Positions 17,520 to 27,891 of a stretch of DNA of 64,000 bases are shown one piece after another. The notes below the pieces were generated by a model that was given only the letters and a program-made list of their open reading frames with translations, had not been told where the DNA came from and searched no databases. How positions within the stretch are numbered: position 1 is the first letter of the stretch; each line of letters starts with the position of its first letter. This DNA is from Deltaproteobacteria bacterium (GTDB lineage: Bacteria > Desulfobacterota > Desulfuromonadia > Desulfuromonadales > Geopsychrobacteraceae). The position numbers and the translations under genes were made by a program. The stretch is from assembly GCA_024276935.1 (NCBI GenBank), contig JAJRWH010000013.1, positions 24,146-88,145 of the forward strand. Direction: 5' to 3'.

Positions 17520-18707
17520 ATGTCGATCATCGCTGCCAAAATCAACGACTGTATTGAAAAATCATCATGGATTCGCCGGATGTTTGAAGAAGGAGCAACC
17601 CTTCGTCAGCAATATGGTGATGACAAGGTCTTCGATTTCACCCTCGGCAATCCGACGATGGAACCACCTGCCGAACTAAAGCAGGAGTTAAAACGCCTGG
17701 CAGATAATCCCGTTGCGGGCATGCACCGCTATATGAACAATGCCGGTTACGAAGAAACCCGCAGCGCAGTAGCTGAAATGATCACTGAGAAATGCACCCG
17801 GTCGGTCACTGCCGAACATATCGTGATGTCCTGCGGGGCGGGAGCTGCCTTGAATGTCTGTTTGAAAACAATTCTCAATCCCGGCGATGAAGTCATTATC
17901 CTTACCCCGTTTTTTGTCGAATACAAATTTTATATCGACAATCAGGGCGGAGTTCCGGTGGTGGTGCCAACGAAGGATGATTTCCAGCCAAATCTGGATG
18001 CAATCGAAGCGGCAATCAACGAAAAAACCCGGGCACTTATTATCAACTCACCCAATAATCCGACGGGTGTTATCTATCCCGCTGAGACACTCGAAAAACT
18101 TGGTGAATTACTAAAACGCAAGCAGAAACAATTTGGTCGGCCACTGACCGTTATCTCGGACGAACCCTATGCCCGAATCAGCTTCGAGCAACAGGTCCCC
18201 AATATTTTCGACTGGATAGAAAATTCGATTATCGTCACCTCTCATTCCAAAGACCTGGCACTGCCTGGTGAACGGATTGGATACCTGGCTGCCAACCCCG
18301 CCATGCCGCAGGTCGATCTGTTCATGCAAGGTGCGATTTTTTGCAATCGGGTCCTGGGTTTTGTCAATGCCCCTGCATTGATGCAACGCCTGGTCACCAA
18401 CCTGCAACGCTGTAGTGTCGACATCGGTAAATACCGTAAAAAACGTGACCGCCTTTACGAATACCTGAGTTCTCTCGGGTTCAAGATGGTCAAGCCCGGT
18501 GGCGGATTCTACCTCTTCCCCCAATCTCCTCTGGCAGATGAGATGGAATTTATCAGCCTGGCACAAAAACATTTAATTCTGCTGGTTCCCGGTTCCGGCT
18601 TTGGAGCCCCCGGTTATTTCCGTATTGCCTATTGTGTCGATGACGAAATGATAGAACGCAGTCTGACGGCCTGGCAGGCTCTGGCCAAAGAAATAGGACT
18701 TGCATAA
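17520..18707 (+). CDS. PLP-dependent class I/II aminotransferase
   Basis: A 395-residue fold-type I aminotransferase. The cofactor lysine is in SHSKDLALPGERIGY, and the motifs NSPNNPTGVIYP and SDEPYARI bind PLP. The ATG at 17520 follows AAGGAG; the frame opens 11 codons earlier without a ribosome site. It resembles aspartate/aromatic-type aminotransferases. Its place beside pheA-tyrA suggests, but does not prove, a role in aromatic amino acid transamination. It has its own promoter and a hairpin downstream. Confidence 0.9.
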   Translation: MSIIAAKINDCIEKSSWIRRMFEEGATLRQQYGDDKVFDFTLGNPTMEPPAELKQELKRLADNPVAGMHRYMNNAGYEETRSAVAEMITEKCTRSVTAEHIVMSCGAGAALNVCLKTILNPGDEVIILTPFFVEYKFYIDNQGGVPVVVPTKDDFQPNLDAIEAAINEKTRALIINSPNNPTGVIYPAETLEKLGELLKRKQKQFGRPLTVISDEPYARISFEQQVPNIFDWIENSIIVTSHSKDLALPGERIGYLAANPAMPQVDLFMQGAIFCNRVLGFVNAPALMQRLVTNLQRCSVDIGKYRKKRDRLYEYLSSLGFKMVKPGGGFYLFPQSPLADEMEFISLAQKHLILLVPGSGFGAPGYFRIAYCVDDEMIERSLTAWQALAKEIGLA

Positions 18708-18731
18708 TAAAAAACATCATGACATGATACT

Positions 18732-18767
18732 AAAGAGCGCATAAATAAGCATAATTATGCGCTCTTT
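18732..18767 (+). terminator. hairpin after the aminotransferase gene
   Basis: A 13-base perfect stem (18732-18744 with 18755-18767, AAAGAGCGCATAA and its complement) around a ten-base loop. The stem itself ends in TTT, but no longer T-run follows, so termination may be partial. Confidence 0.6.
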
Positions 18768-18776
18768 CAATACCGC

Positions 18777-18804
18777 TTGCACGGACGAATTTACGGGCTA
18801 TATT
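18777..18804 (+). promoter_or_regulatory. promoter of the small unknown gene
   Basis: TTGCAC (18777-18782), a 16-base spacer and TATATT (18799-18804), directly after the hairpin. It is correctly placed to drive the gene at 18878 with a leader of about 65-70 bases. Confidence 0.5.
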
Positions 18805-18877
18805 TAATAAATATACGTTTATCTGCCCGGTAAATGTATTTGTCGTTTCTGCTTCTGACCTGACTTAAGGGATCATC

Positions 18878-19174
18878 GTGACCTCTGTAACAGGCCTGCT
18901 GCCCCAGACATATACCCGATTGCAACCGCTCAGAGAGCAAAGGGTCGAGCCACGTCAGGAACAGGTTATTGAGGCAGAATGGCGTCCTCTCTACGATCCG
19001 GCCCCCTCGCTGTATTCAGCCAACTCCACTTCGGCAATTTTGGCAACGGGTGATTTTCAGCCAGGGCCTGAATCGCTCAATATTCGCAATATTCGCTATG
19101 CGGCGGCTAAATACCAGCAAATGACTCCTGAACTCCCCAACCTTCGCGGCAGCCGGGTGGACACGATCATCTAA
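18878..19174 (+). CDS. small protein of unknown function
   Basis: A 98-residue protein that I do not recognise. It starts at a GTG behind AAGGGA (18867-18872) and has a plausible promoter of its own. It has no signal peptide, membrane helix or cysteine. The middle is rich in polar and proline residues (WRPLYDPAPSLYSANST), and it ends with LRGSRVDTII. The composition looks like a real soluble protein, perhaps partly disordered. It converges on recJ with a 24-base gap. Support is the start signals and frame length only. Confidence 0.5.
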   Translation: MTSVTGLLPQTYTRLQPLREQRVEPRQEQVIEAEWRPLYDPAPSLYSANSTSAILATGDFQPGPESLNIRNIRYAAAKYQQMTPELPNLRGSRVDTII

Positions 19175-19198
19175 TCTGACAGCCCCAAGCCCCCGAAA

Positions 19199-20911
19199 TC
19201 AGACACAACTCGCTTTAAAATCCACCACCTGCAACTGCACCGAATCATTTCCCCTGAAACTGTTTATTTCCGGCTTGCCCAGCAGATCAATCGGGCCCTG
19301 CAGTTGTGCCAGGCGCTCTGCCTGACCAAACGCAATGCAATCGATACGATCACCCTGTGCTGCGACACTGAAACGAAGATGTTTTTCCCCTACGATTTTG
19401 GCCGATAAAACATCAAGATCACGACAGACAAAAGCAGGTTGAGGATTTCCTATCCCGAAAGGGGCCAGGTCGCCAAGTTGGACAACTGCCGTTTTCTCAA
19501 GCTCGCTCAACGTCACCTCTCCGTCATGTTCCAAACGCGGCAGCAGATCTTCGGCCTGTAATTGTTCCGCTGCGACTCGTTCAAAGTCGCGACGAAATTC
19601 AGCAACATCTTCTGCAGGTAAAGAGAGCCCTGCCGCAGCGGCATGACCACCATAACTGCTAAGGGTATCTGCGGCGCGTCCTAAAGCCGCAAAAAGATGA
19701 AAACCATGAATTGAACGAGCAGATCCTTTGCCAACACCATCGGCAAGTGCGATCAGAATTGTTGGACGATAATACCGCTCAACCAAACGACTGGCAACAA
19801 TGCCAATCACGCCCGGATGCCAACCCTCGGCAGCCAGGACCAGGCTGAAATCTCCCCCCTGCCCTTCTTCAACCTGGGCAATTGCCTGTTGCAGGGTCTG
19901 CGCCTCGAGCTGCTGACGTTCAAGGTTGCAGCGATCAAGATGCCGAGCCAGATCAGGCATTGCCAGAGGGCCTTCATCAAGCAACAGCTGGACACCCAGC
20001 GCCGCATCCTCCAGACGTCCAGCAGCATTCAAGCGTGGTGCAAGACGAAACCCGACACTGCCACAGGTAACTTTTTTCACATCGGCCACCTGTTTCAATG
20101 CTTTCACTCCGGGCCGATATGCCGAATCCAGCCCTTGAAGTCCATAGCGCACCAGAATACGGTTTACCCCTGTCAGCGGAACCATATCAGCAATGGTTCC
20201 CAGTGCGACCAGATCAAGACTCTGACGTAAATCGGGTTCAGAACGGTCCTTAAACCAGCCATTTTCACGTAAACGTCGCCGCAGACTCAGAAGTAAAAAG
20301 AACGCAACACCCACTCCGGCCAGATCCGGCCAGGGAAATCGATTGGCGGGCAGATGAGGATTAACCAAAGCTGAACAGGTGGGCAGTTGCGCGGGAGGCT
20401 GATGATGATCGGTAATAATCAGGTCAAGACCGAGCTCATTCACCAGATCAGCCTCGGCCAGAGCTGACACACCACAATCGACCGAAACAATGAGAGAACA
20501 GCCTGACCGGGCAGCCCGATTGATCGCTTCACCCGACAAACCATAACCATCCCGGGTCCGCAATGGGATGTGGTACTCCACATCAGCCCCAAAATTGCGC
20601 AGTGTTTCGACAAGCAAAGCGGTTCCGGTAATGCCATCAACATCGTAATCACCATGAACCGCGATACGTTCATGCCGATACAAAGCCTGTTCAAGTCTGG
20701 AAACGGCAATTTCCATCTCAGGCAAAAGATCAGGATCTGGAAGTGAACTTAATCTGGCATGAAGAAAGTCTCGCGCCACTTCGGCAGAAGATATCCCTCG
20801 ATTGACGAGAACCTTTGCCGTCAATGGCATGATGTCCAATTCTGTCATCAATTCTGTTATTTTTTTCTGTTCAGAAATGCGAGCGACCCAGCGCTTTTTC
20901 TCTGTTGTCAT
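19199..20911 (-). CDS. recJ: single-stranded-DNA-specific exonuclease RecJ
   Basis: A 570-residue 5'-3' exonuclease of the DHH family used in recombination and mismatch repair. Metal-binding motifs are HGDYDVDGITG, SVDCG and ITDHHQ; the DHHA1 part includes the SYGGHAAAAGLS region. The length is normal for RecJ. Its ATG overlaps the stop of the preceding beta-helix gene by four bases (ATGA), so translation is probably coupled. Confidence 0.96.
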   Translation of the reverse strand: MTTEKKRWVARISEQKKITELMTELDIMPLTAKVLVNRGISSAEVARDFLHARLSSLPDPDLLPEMEIAVSRLEQALYRHERIAVHGDYDVDGITGTALLVETLRNFGADVEYHIPLRTRDGYGLSGEAINRAARSGCSLIVSVDCGVSALAEADLVNELGLDLIITDHHQPPAQLPTCSALVNPHLPANRFPWPDLAGVGVAFFLLLSLRRRLRENGWFKDRSEPDLRQSLDLVALGTIADMVPLTGVNRILVRYGLQGLDSAYRPGVKALKQVADVKKVTCGSVGFRLAPRLNAAGRLEDAALGVQLLLDEGPLAMPDLARHLDRCNLERQQLEAQTLQQAIAQVEEGQGGDFSLVLAAEGWHPGVIGIVASRLVERYYRPTILIALADGVGKGSARSIHGFHLFAALGRAADTLSSYGGHAAAAGLSLPAEDVAEFRRDFERVAAEQLQAEDLLPRLEHDGEVTLSELEKTAVVQLGDLAPFGIGNPQPAFVCRDLDVLSAKIVGEKHLRFSVAAQGDRIDCIAFGQAERLAQLQGPIDLLGKPEINSFRGNDSVQLQVVDFKASCV

Positions 20912-21759
20912 CGGGCTTCCTTGTGGTTTCCGCCAGGACGTTCAAGAACGGGACGATAAACAACCCGACCAAGCCAGTCGTCAACCCGGCCATCAAAGAA
21001 GAATTCTTCCAGATCCGAACCGGCAGAATCGCTCCAGTAGTTATTTCGCAGATCAACCGGTTTTCGAAGCCCTTCCCCCAGACTGACCTGATAGGGACGG
21101 TTTTCGATAAAGCTGTTGCCCTCGATTCGATAATCGCGGGGTTCGGCAGAAATAAATAACCCCTTGCCGTTAGATTGAATCAGATTGTTTCTGATAACCG
21201 GAGCACCAAAATGGAATCGGATCGCAGTTCCATTGTTTTCAAAAAGATTGTTTTCAACCCGCAGTCTGGTATCGTGAAAACGCACTCCGACATGATTATT
21301 TTTAAAAGTAGAATATTCAATACTGACCCGCGAATTTCGGGCATGGATAGCACTGTCGGCCTGTTTAAACCGACAATATTTAAAAAATGCCCCTGGAGAA
21401 TCCTCAATATTAACCCCTCCCCAACTTCCGGCATTACCTGCGGGATCACCCGCCATGAAAATAATTGGGTTTTCCTTGGTACCACGCGCGTTCAACCGAC
21501 CCCGGACAATCAGTTCACTGCCAGTAAAGTAGGGATGTTCCTGATAAAGGTCTTCTCCAGGAGCCGGCGGGTCAAAAAGAATTCGGGTGCCGGGAGCAAT
21601 TGTCAGCTCCGCTGATTTGGCAAGAATAAGATCACCACTTAGACGAACTTCTCCCTGCCAATAAATATGACCTTTGAGGACCTGCCCTGTCGGCTGCCCT
21701 CTGTAAAGACAGGAAACAGGGCCAAGCAGCAACATCAGATAACAGAATAAACGCAGCAT
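20908..21759 (-). CDS. exported right-handed beta-helix (NosD-like) protein
   Basis: A 283-residue protein from the ATG at 21759, with an N-terminal hydrophobic segment (LRLFCYLMLLLGPVSC) that is a signal peptide or weak lipobox. The rest is a chain of beta-helix turns: AIHARNSRVSIEYSTFKNNHVGV, then VENNLFENNGTAI and IRNNLIQSNGKGL. These are typical of NosD/pectate-lyase-like repeats. Such proteins bind or cleave sugars or act as envelope scaffolds. No catalytic residues stand out. It overlaps recJ by four bases. A TTG at 21798 would lengthen the N-terminus and is less likely. Confidence 0.75.
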   Translation of the reverse strand: MLRLFCYLMLLLGPVSCLYRGQPTGQVLKGHIYWQGEVRLSGDLILAKSAELTIAPGTRILFDPPAPGEDLYQEHPYFTGSELIVRGRLNARGTKENPIIFMAGDPAGNAGSWGGVNIEDSPGAFFKYCRFKQADSAIHARNSRVSIEYSTFKNNHVGVRFHDTRLRVENNLFENNGTAIRFHFGAPVIRNNLIQSNGKGLFISAEPRDYRIEGNSFIENRPYQVSLGEGLRKPVDLRNNYWSDSAGSDLEEFFFDGRVDDWLGRVVYRPVLERPGGNHKEAR

Positions 21760-21798
21760 GTCCAATGGGATCCAAAAGTGAAATGACGACGGAAGCAA

Positions 21799-21831
21799 GA
21801 ACGGCCAGCCCGTTGTTCGGGCTGGCCGTTC
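21799..21831 (-). terminator. hairpin between the TPR gene and the beta-helix gene
   Basis: A 14-base perfect stem (21799-21812 with 21818-21831; GAACGGCCAGCCCG and its complement) with a five-base loop. It is very GC-rich, but the following minus-strand bases (TTGCTTCC) are only weakly T-rich. It probably reduces read-through from secDF and the TPR gene. Confidence 0.6.
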
Positions 21832-21842
21832 ACAGGGAACAA

Positions 21843-22409
21843 TCAGTTACCACCAGAGGTCGGATGGTTTTTTATGAAATCCAGTTCTGCGCGAACCTGA
21901 TCAGAACCGTTCCCAGAAGGATTAAGTGTCAGGTAACGCTCCCAGACCTCTTTGGCCCGTTTGAAATCCTGAAGATCGTAACGATAAACGATCCCCAGAT
22001 TAAACAGACTCTGAATATGAGTCGGGTCGACCTTGGCTGCTTGCTCAAAATTGGTTACGGCCTTGTCAAACCAGCCAACCTTGCGAAACATGACTCCCTG
22101 ATCAGTCAGGACGTTGGGATCATCCCCCTTGATTGCCAGAGCCTTGTCGTACGCATCAATCGATTTCATCGGCTGATTCGAATCGAAATAGGCATTTCCC
22201 AACTGAACCCAGGCATTACGATTTCCCGGTTCTTTTGCCACAATCCCTTCCAGCATTGAAATCTGCTGGCTGGCATTGACTGCCGGAGCCGCTGCGACTG
22301 GCGCTGATGCAACAGAACGGTCATCTTTACGTGCATTGGTAAAGATAACACCGACCAAAACACCAACAACCAATGCAACAACAGCAAAAAGAATCGTTTC
22401 TTTTTTCAT
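21843..22409 (-). CDS. membrane-anchored TPR protein
   Basis: A 188-residue protein with one N-terminal membrane helix (about residues 5-24), an Ala/Pro/Val-rich linker, and about three TPR units (AWVQLGNAYFDSNQPMKSIDAYDKAL, then FDKAVTNFEQAAKVDP and LFNLGIVYRYDLQDFKRA). The domain faces the periplasm if the helix is a signal anchor. It lies directly downstream of secF with a clear AAGGAG site, so it may take part in envelope assembly. No specific function is visible. Confidence 0.82.
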   Translation of the reverse strand: MKKETILFAVVALVVGVLVGVIFTNARKDDRSVASAPVAAAPAVNASQQISMLEGIVAKEPGNRNAWVQLGNAYFDSNQPMKSIDAYDKALAIKGDDPNVLTDQGVMFRKVGWFDKAVTNFEQAAKVDPTHIQSLFNLGIVYRYDLQDFKRAKEVWERYLTLNPSGNGSDQVRAELDFIKNHPTSGGN

Positions 22410-22430
22410 CCGGATCTCCTTGAAGGCCTG

Positions 22431-23336
22431 TTAACTCTTTCGGGCTTGGCGCTGCTCCCAGAATATCAGAATTGGGCTGGCAACGAAAACCGATGAATAG
22501 GTACCAACCAGAACACCGATCAGCATGGCAAAGGCAAAATTGTGAATAACGCCTCCCCCCAGAACAAAAAGAGCCAGAATAACCAACATGGTCGTCCCTG
22601 AAGTCAACAGGGTTCGTGACAAGGTGTCATTGATGCTGCGATTGACAATAAAGGAAAAACCTTCCTTGTTGTGACGACCAAGATTCTCACGAATCCGGTC
22701 ATAGACGATAATGGTGTCATTCAACGAGTAACCGATAATCGCCAAAAATGCTGCAATAATCGGCAAATCAATTTCTTTACCAAAGAGACTGAATGCCCCC
22801 AGGGTAATCACGACATCATGGATCAGGGCAATGATGGCTCCCACGGCAAAACGAAATTCGAACCGCCAGGAAATATAAGCCAGAATTCCCAACATCGCAT
22901 AAAGGATTGCTTTCAAACCTTTCAGGCGCAAATCCTTGCCAACCTGAGGACCGACCATTTCTGTCCGGCGGACATCAACCTTGTCGCTACCGTAGGTTGC
23001 CGCCAACTGCTCCTGAACGCTCTGAGCAAGCCCTTTGAGTTTTGCCGAAGTATTTTCCATCCGGATCATGAACTCGTTTTTGTCATCACCAAACTGCTGG
23101 ACAACCAGGCTGCCAAGATTCATCCCCTTGAGAGCCTCCTTGATCTCGGCCGCTCCGGTTGGTTCGGTAAAACGGACCTGAACCAGCGTTCCACCTGCGA
23201 AATCAATCCCGTAATCAGGGCCACCTTTGCTTATCAATGAAACAATACCAACCGCAATCAACAGCAGCGAAACAATAATTGCAATTTTCCGCTTGCCGAC
23301 AAAGTCGATATTGGTATCCGATTTGATCAACTGCAT
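22431..23336 (-). CDS. secF: protein translocase subunit SecF
   Basis: A 301-residue inner-membrane protein of the SecDF-YajC complex, which uses the proton gradient to help pull proteins through SecYEG. The motif GIDFAGGTLVQVRF near residue 43 and the six-helix RND core (SLNDTIIVYDRIRENL, LTSGTTMLVILALFVLGG) are diagnostic. It follows secD with a 16-base gap and has a GGAGG site. Confidence 0.97.
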   Translation of the reverse strand: MQLIKSDTNIDFVGKRKIAIIVSLLLIAVGIVSLISKGGPDYGIDFAGGTLVQVRFTEPTGAAEIKEALKGMNLGSLVVQQFGDDKNEFMIRMENTSAKLKGLAQSVQEQLAATYGSDKVDVRRTEMVGPQVGKDLRLKGLKAILYAMLGILAYISWRFEFRFAVGAIIALIHDVVITLGAFSLFGKEIDLPIIAAFLAIIGYSLNDTIIVYDRIRENLGRHNKEGFSFIVNRSINDTLSRTLLTSGTTMLVILALFVLGGGVIHNFAFAMLIGVLVGTYSSVFVASPILIFWEQRQARKS

Positions 23337-23351
23337 TTCCGGAACCTCCTT

Positions 23352-24950
23352 TTAAATGCTCAGCCGCCGCACTTGCCGGCGGTTCAGGAAAAAGTCGAAG
23401 ATCACTCGCGAAACAAAAATCGCGGTAAAAAGCGAAGCCACAATACCAATTGACAAGGTTACGGCAAATCCTTTAACCGGTCCGGTCCCGAACTGAAACA
23501 GGACCAATGCGGCAAGCAAAGTCGTCAGGTTGGCATCCATAATGGTCATAAATGCTTTGCCATAACCAAGATCAAGAGCGACTTTGGGGGCTTTCCCCAG
23601 GCGTAACTCTTCTCTGACCCGCTCGAAAATAAGCACGTTTGCATCAACCGCCATCCCCACGGTCAAAACGATTCCGGCAATACCCGGCAAGGTCAGAGTC
23701 GCTCCGAACAAAGAAAGCATCGCACCGATAAAAACCACGTTGAGGATCAGGGCAAAAACGGCCACCAGGCCAGAGAGGTTGTAGTAAATAATCATCGCGG
23801 CAACGACCAGAAGACTGCCGACAATGATTGATTTGATCCCCTTGCTGATCGAGTCATGTCCCAAAGAGGGACCAACCGTTCTGTTTTCAAGGATTTTAAC
23901 CGGTGCAGGCAATGACCCGGCTCGCAGGACAATCGCCAGATCTGTCGCTTCCTGTGACGTGAATGAGCCGGAGATCTGGGCGCTGCCACCCGAGATACGT
24001 TCACGGATAACCGGAGCCGAATAAACCGTATCATCCAGCACAATCGCCATCCGCTTGCCAATATTGGCAGCGGTCAACTGGTCAAAGCGTTTGGCTCCGA
24101 CACGGTTGAAATCAATCGAAACATAAGGTTCGTTGTAGCGGGTATCGATTCGCACATTGGCATCCTCCAGCAAATCCCCGGTCAACGAGGTCTTGGTATA
24201 GACGACAATCGGTGTTTCCGTCACGGCTCCGGTACGCTTGTTGGTATCGCGCTCATAGAGCAACTGAGTCCCGGCGGGCAGGTTACCCTTTTGGGCTTCA
24301 GCAATATCAACATTCTCGGCAACCATTTTGAAGTCGAGCCGCGCGGTCTTTCCGATCAGGGCAATCGCTCGTTCCGGATCTTTGATCCCGGGCAACTGGA
24401 TCAGGATGCGGTTGTCTGACTGACGCTGCAGGGTCGGTTCACTGACCCCGAACTCGTCAACCCGGTTCCGCATGGTTTCAAGCGCCTGACGTACTGCGTA
24501 ATCCGCAATATTTTCGGCTTCTTTTTGACTGAGTTGATAATGTTTTTCGATGTAGCCACCGCGCGCGGGCAGGGTCTCTCCCTCCAGGCTGGGAAAGTTC
24601 TCAGCCATCAGGGCATCGACCTGGGCACTGGCGTCAGCATCATACACAATAACAACCAGCCGACCACCTTGACGGCGCTCAATCCGCTTGAACACAATGT
24701 CCTTTTCACGCAACAGGGCATCGACCTGGTCACTCAGGGAATCGACCCGGCTTTCAACAGCCTTGTCGACATCGACTCCCAGAACCAGGTGCATCCCACC
24801 CTGAAGATCGAGCCCTCGATGAATTGGATCAACCGCGTTCTGCCACCAACCGGGCAAGCTATCCTGCATGACGGTTGGCGCCAGCGAGAACAGGGCCAGA
24901 ATCAAGCAGATCAGAACGACCAGACCCCGAATCTTGATACTCTTCGACAT
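23352..24950 (-). CDS. secD: protein translocase subunit SecD
   Basis: A 532-residue partner of SecF. It has a first membrane helix, then the large periplasmic P1 region opening with GLDLQGGMHLVLGVD, and a C-terminal six-helix core with GMAVDANVLIFERVREELR. I prefer the ATG at 24950 because GGAG lies 11 bases upstream. The GTG at 24962 would overlap that ribosome site. It lies in the order yajC-secD-secF, as in most proteobacteria. Confidence 0.97.
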   Translation of the reverse strand: MSKSIKIRGLVVLICLILALFSLAPTVMQDSLPGWWQNAVDPIHRGLDLQGGMHLVLGVDVDKAVESRVDSLSDQVDALLREKDIVFKRIERRQGGRLVVIVYDADASAQVDALMAENFPSLEGETLPARGGYIEKHYQLSQKEAENIADYAVRQALETMRNRVDEFGVSEPTLQRQSDNRILIQLPGIKDPERAIALIGKTARLDFKMVAENVDIAEAQKGNLPAGTQLLYERDTNKRTGAVTETPIVVYTKTSLTGDLLEDANVRIDTRYNEPYVSIDFNRVGAKRFDQLTAANIGKRMAIVLDDTVYSAPVIRERISGGSAQISGSFTSQEATDLAIVLRAGSLPAPVKILENRTVGPSLGHDSISKGIKSIIVGSLLVVAAMIIYYNLSGLVAVFALILNVVFIGAMLSLFGATLTLPGIAGIVLTVGMAVDANVLIFERVREELRLGKAPKVALDLGYGKAFMTIMDANLTTLLAALVLFQFGTGPVKGFAVTLSIGIVASLFTAIFVSRVIFDFFLNRRQVRRLSI

Positions 24951-25003
24951 AATTGTCGCCACTCCTTTCAGACGAACATTCTGAAGATATAAGGTCCGTC
25001 GCC

Positions 25004-25315
25004 TCAGGCGTCGCCTTTTACTTCAGTGATCGAAACGCGGTTCAGTTTAATTTTGACGCCGGTTGCAACTTCAATGGTAACCGTTGAATCTTCAACCGCG
25101 GCAACCTTGCCATAGATACCTCCAGCAGTTACAACCTGATCACCTGCTTTTAAGGCACTGACCAGTTCACGATGTTGCTTGGCCCGCTTTTGCTGTGGAC
25201 GAATCAACAGAAAATAAAAAATAGCAAACATCAGGACCAGCATGATCAGTCCCTCGTAGCCCTGCTGTCCCCCTTGTGAGCCACTACCCGCCATGGCAAA
25301 TGCTTCTGATACCAT
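25004..25315 (-). CDS. yajC: preprotein translocase subunit YajC
   Basis: A 103-residue single-span membrane protein (helix about residues 22-40, FYFLLIRPQQKRAK) with the conserved GDQVVTAGGIYGKV segment. It associates with SecDF. It is the first gene of the sec cluster and follows tgt, the usual order tgt-yajC-secD-secF. Confidence 0.95.
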   Translation of the reverse strand: MVSEAFAMAGSGSQGGQQGYEGLIMLVLMFAIFYFLLIRPQQKRAKQHRELVSALKAGDQVVTAGGIYGKVAAVEDSTVTIEVATGVKIKLNRVSITEVKGDA

Positions 25316-25362
25316 CGATTCAATCTCCTTTTGTTGAATAATGATTGATCATAAAAAACAAC

Positions 25363-27520
<2,158 letters not shown>

Positions 27521-27891
27521 GAGATCCGCTTGTCTACACCCTTTTGCTGGGCAAACCAGCGACTTAGAAAATCATAGTTGGGAAGCAAAGTCAAATCCAA
27601 TTTCCACGCAATCAAACATGTTGTCTTGGCCGATTTTCCTATATTCAAGAATCACTATAAATGGTATATTAGCCAACTAGGCTGGCAGATAATTTGCACA
27701 GTCATTCACCACCTTCAAAACTATGGTGCGACATGTTTGGCATGAGCACAAGGTCGGTGCCTCCAGAAAACCTGTTTGTTGCGAAGGAATCTGTGCAACC
27801 CGGAAGACACAATGTGAGGGGGGAAACTGTGAATTCGGGCTTTTAACGAGTCAGATGCAGCTTTTCAACGGAATGGACATCGTTCATTAAA
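27521..27891. other. divergent intergenic region between queA and the HD-GYP gene
   Basis: About 370 bases with no convincing gene. It is AT-rich in the first half, with TATAAA and TATATT boxes near 27656-27670, and must hold promoters for both sides. The second half (27720-27890) could be a long leader of the HD-GYP gene and has several short G-rich and C-rich stretches that could pair. I compared it with c-di-GMP (GEMM) riboswitch features and found only a lone GCAAACC near 27551, so I do not call one. Confidence 0.4.

Noticed and set aside
27545..27600. Possible GEMM (c-di-GMP) riboswitch near GCAAACC
   Set aside because: The other conserved GEMM blocks and the paired stems are not present at the right distances.
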